Shown piece after piece: positions 63,245 through 64,000 of a stretch of 64,000 nt of DNA. The notes under the pieces were generated by a model. The model was not told the DNA's origin. It was given only the letters and a program-made list of their open reading frames with translations, and did not search any database. Source of the stretch: Methylobacterium sp. Leaf91. Lineage in GTDB: Bacteria > Pseudomonadota > Alphaproteobacteria > Rhizobiales > Beijerinckiaceae. Both the position numbers and the translations under genes were made by a program. Position 1 is the stretch's first letter. Each line of letters opens with the position of its first letter. The stretch lies in contig NZ_LMMP01000006.1 in the NCBI RefSeq assembly GCF_001422815.1, forward strand, positions 62,001-126,000, written 5' to 3'.

Positions 63245-63885
63245 TGGGCATCCGCATCGCCGCCCTCTACGTTCAGCCCGACGGCTGCTATGCGAACCTT
63301 CCCGGCGTCGATGTCTGGGACCAAGCGCGTGACGCTCGGACCTATGCCGGCCCGCATCCCGTCGTCTGCCATTCACCGTGCCAGCGCTGGGGGCGGTTTT
63401 GGCACGGCAGCACCCGCAAGCCGCACCAGTATGAGAAGGGCGCGGACGACGGCTGCTTTGCCGCGGCCCTGGCTTCGGTGCGTCGGTGGGGCGGAGTTCT
63501 GGAGCACCCGGCCGAGAGCCACGCCTGGGCTGCGTTCAATCTGAACCGGCCGCCGCGGGCGGGTGGATGGGTCTCCGCCGACATGTACGGCGGATGGACC
63601 TGCTACGTCGAACAGGGTCACTACGGGCACTTCTCGCGCAAGCCGACATGGCTCTACGCGGTCGGCACCGTTCTGCCCGACCTGACATGGGGACCGGCCG
63701 AACAGCGCCTGCATCCGATTGCCCTGGAGCGATACGGCTACGCGAAGGCCCGTCGGATCGGCATGGCCGCAATGATCGGCGGCAAGGACAAGACGAAGAT
63801 CCGTGAAGCGACGCCGCTCCCGTTCCGGGACGTGATGCTGTCGATCGCTCGCTCCGCTGTCATCACCTCGGAGGCCGCAGCATGA
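63244..63885 (+). CDS. Phage-type protein with PCQ motif, function unknown
   Basis: 213 residues, overlapping the HNH stop by one base. Conserved-looking parts are VVCHSPCQRWGRFWHG, GGVLEHPAESHAWAAFNL, DMYGGWTCYVEQGHYGHFSR and KPTWLYAVGTVLPDL, ending with REATPLPFRDVMLSIARSAV. The pattern CxPC(Q/R)xWG...LEHP...W...GHxxxKxTWLY is shared by small proteins of many phages. SPCQ recalls motif IV of cytosine methyltransferases, but no SAM site is seen, so that link is only a thought. Confidence 0.7.
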   Translation: MGIRIAALYVQPDGCYANLPGVDVWDQARDARTYAGPHPVVCHSPCQRWGRFWHGSTRKPHQYEKGADDGCFAAALASVRRWGGVLEHPAESHAWAAFNLNRPPRAGGWVSADMYGGWTCYVEQGHYGHFSRKPTWLYAVGTVLPDLTWGPAEQRLHPIALERYGYAKARRIGMAAMIGGKDKTKIREATPLPFRDVMLSIARSAVITSEAAA

Positions 63886-63953
63886 CCCCCCTCTCTCTCC
63901 TCCTCGCCGCAGGCTTGGGCCTGAGCCTTCCCGCCAACATTGGGGGGATGTGA
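63882..63953 (+). CDS. Possible 23-residue phage peptide
   Basis: ATG 63882 overlaps the previous stop (ATGA) and encodes MTPLSLLLAAGLGLSLPANI plus three residues: one hydrophobic stretch. Too short for certainty; supported by the overlap and by the ATG of the next frame following closely. Confidence 0.3.
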   Translation: MTPLSLLLAAGLGLSLPANIGGM

Positions 63954-63955
63954 AG

Positions 63956-64000
63956 ATGGGCGACTTCCACAACACACACCGCCCGAAGGCCCGGAAGGCG
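63956..64000 (+). CDS. Start of a further phage gene (cut by window edge)
   Basis: ATG 63956 opens MGDFHNTHRPKARKA and runs off the window. A GGGGGGATGTGAAG stretch upstream can serve as ribosome site. Too little sequence to assign a family. Confidence 0.35.
   Translation, partial: MGDFHNTHRPKARKA

Overview
The window looks like chromosome of a high-GC alphaproteobacterium of the order Rhizobiales, most likely Methylobacterium/Methylorubrum. The basis is gene content and protein style: IalB, FlbT, sdhE-mfd opposite recG, opgGH, a HpcH-type malyl-CoA lyase-like enzyme, a cobalt nitrile hydratase, and dispersed palindromic intergenic repeats of a Rhizobiales type. No rRNA and no CRISPR array are visible. 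One complete tRNA gene, tRNA-Ser(UGA), lies at 62581-62670.

Left part (1-13 kb): the start of an ArnT/PMT-type glycosyltransferase leaves the left edge. Next come a frameshifted glxA regulator divergent from an isonitrile hydratase-like DJ-1 protein, and then a plasmid-like replication module on the chromosome: repA, six phased iterons, an AT-richer block and a winged-helix protein whose upstream region carries GGAATATTCC palindromes. Housekeeping genes follow: mazG, the folate operon pabB-pabA-pabC-doxX, rimO, pncA and a quinone oxidoreductase.

Middle part (13-46 kb): an alpha/beta hydrolase, a GntP permease, a ubiquinone hydroxylase, a patatin-like lipase, a malyl-CoA lyase-like aldolase behind a perfect inverted repeat, hspQ, ialB, a degenerate adenylate-forming enzyme, a pseudo-receiver, sdhE-mfd, recG, a DUF502 protein, nitrile hydratase (alpha, beta, accessory), glmU and glmS separated by a higBA module whose toxin is frameshifted, the glucan operon opgG-opgH, and flbT divergent from a flagellin gene.

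Right part (46-64 kb) is accessory in character. It holds a decayed tRNA-Ser fragment, small Methylobacterium-type proteins, a guanidinium exporter (Gdx/SugE) with a possible guanidine-II riboswitch, a LysR-linked operon (SDR, F420-type reductase, esterase), an ECF sigma/anti-sigma/SrpA catalase/cytochrome b561 operon, a deleted FAD monooxygenase, and a NemR-like TetR regulon with two matching operators (secreted peptide, Hsp31-like DJ-1 protein, amidase). Transposase and integrase remnants precede tRNA-Ser, and phage-type genes start immediately after it and run off the right edge.

The most interesting items are the iteron-RepA module, the paired TAGAC-N5-GTCTA operators of the NemR-like regulon, the tRNA-Ser integration hotspot, and several repeat families.
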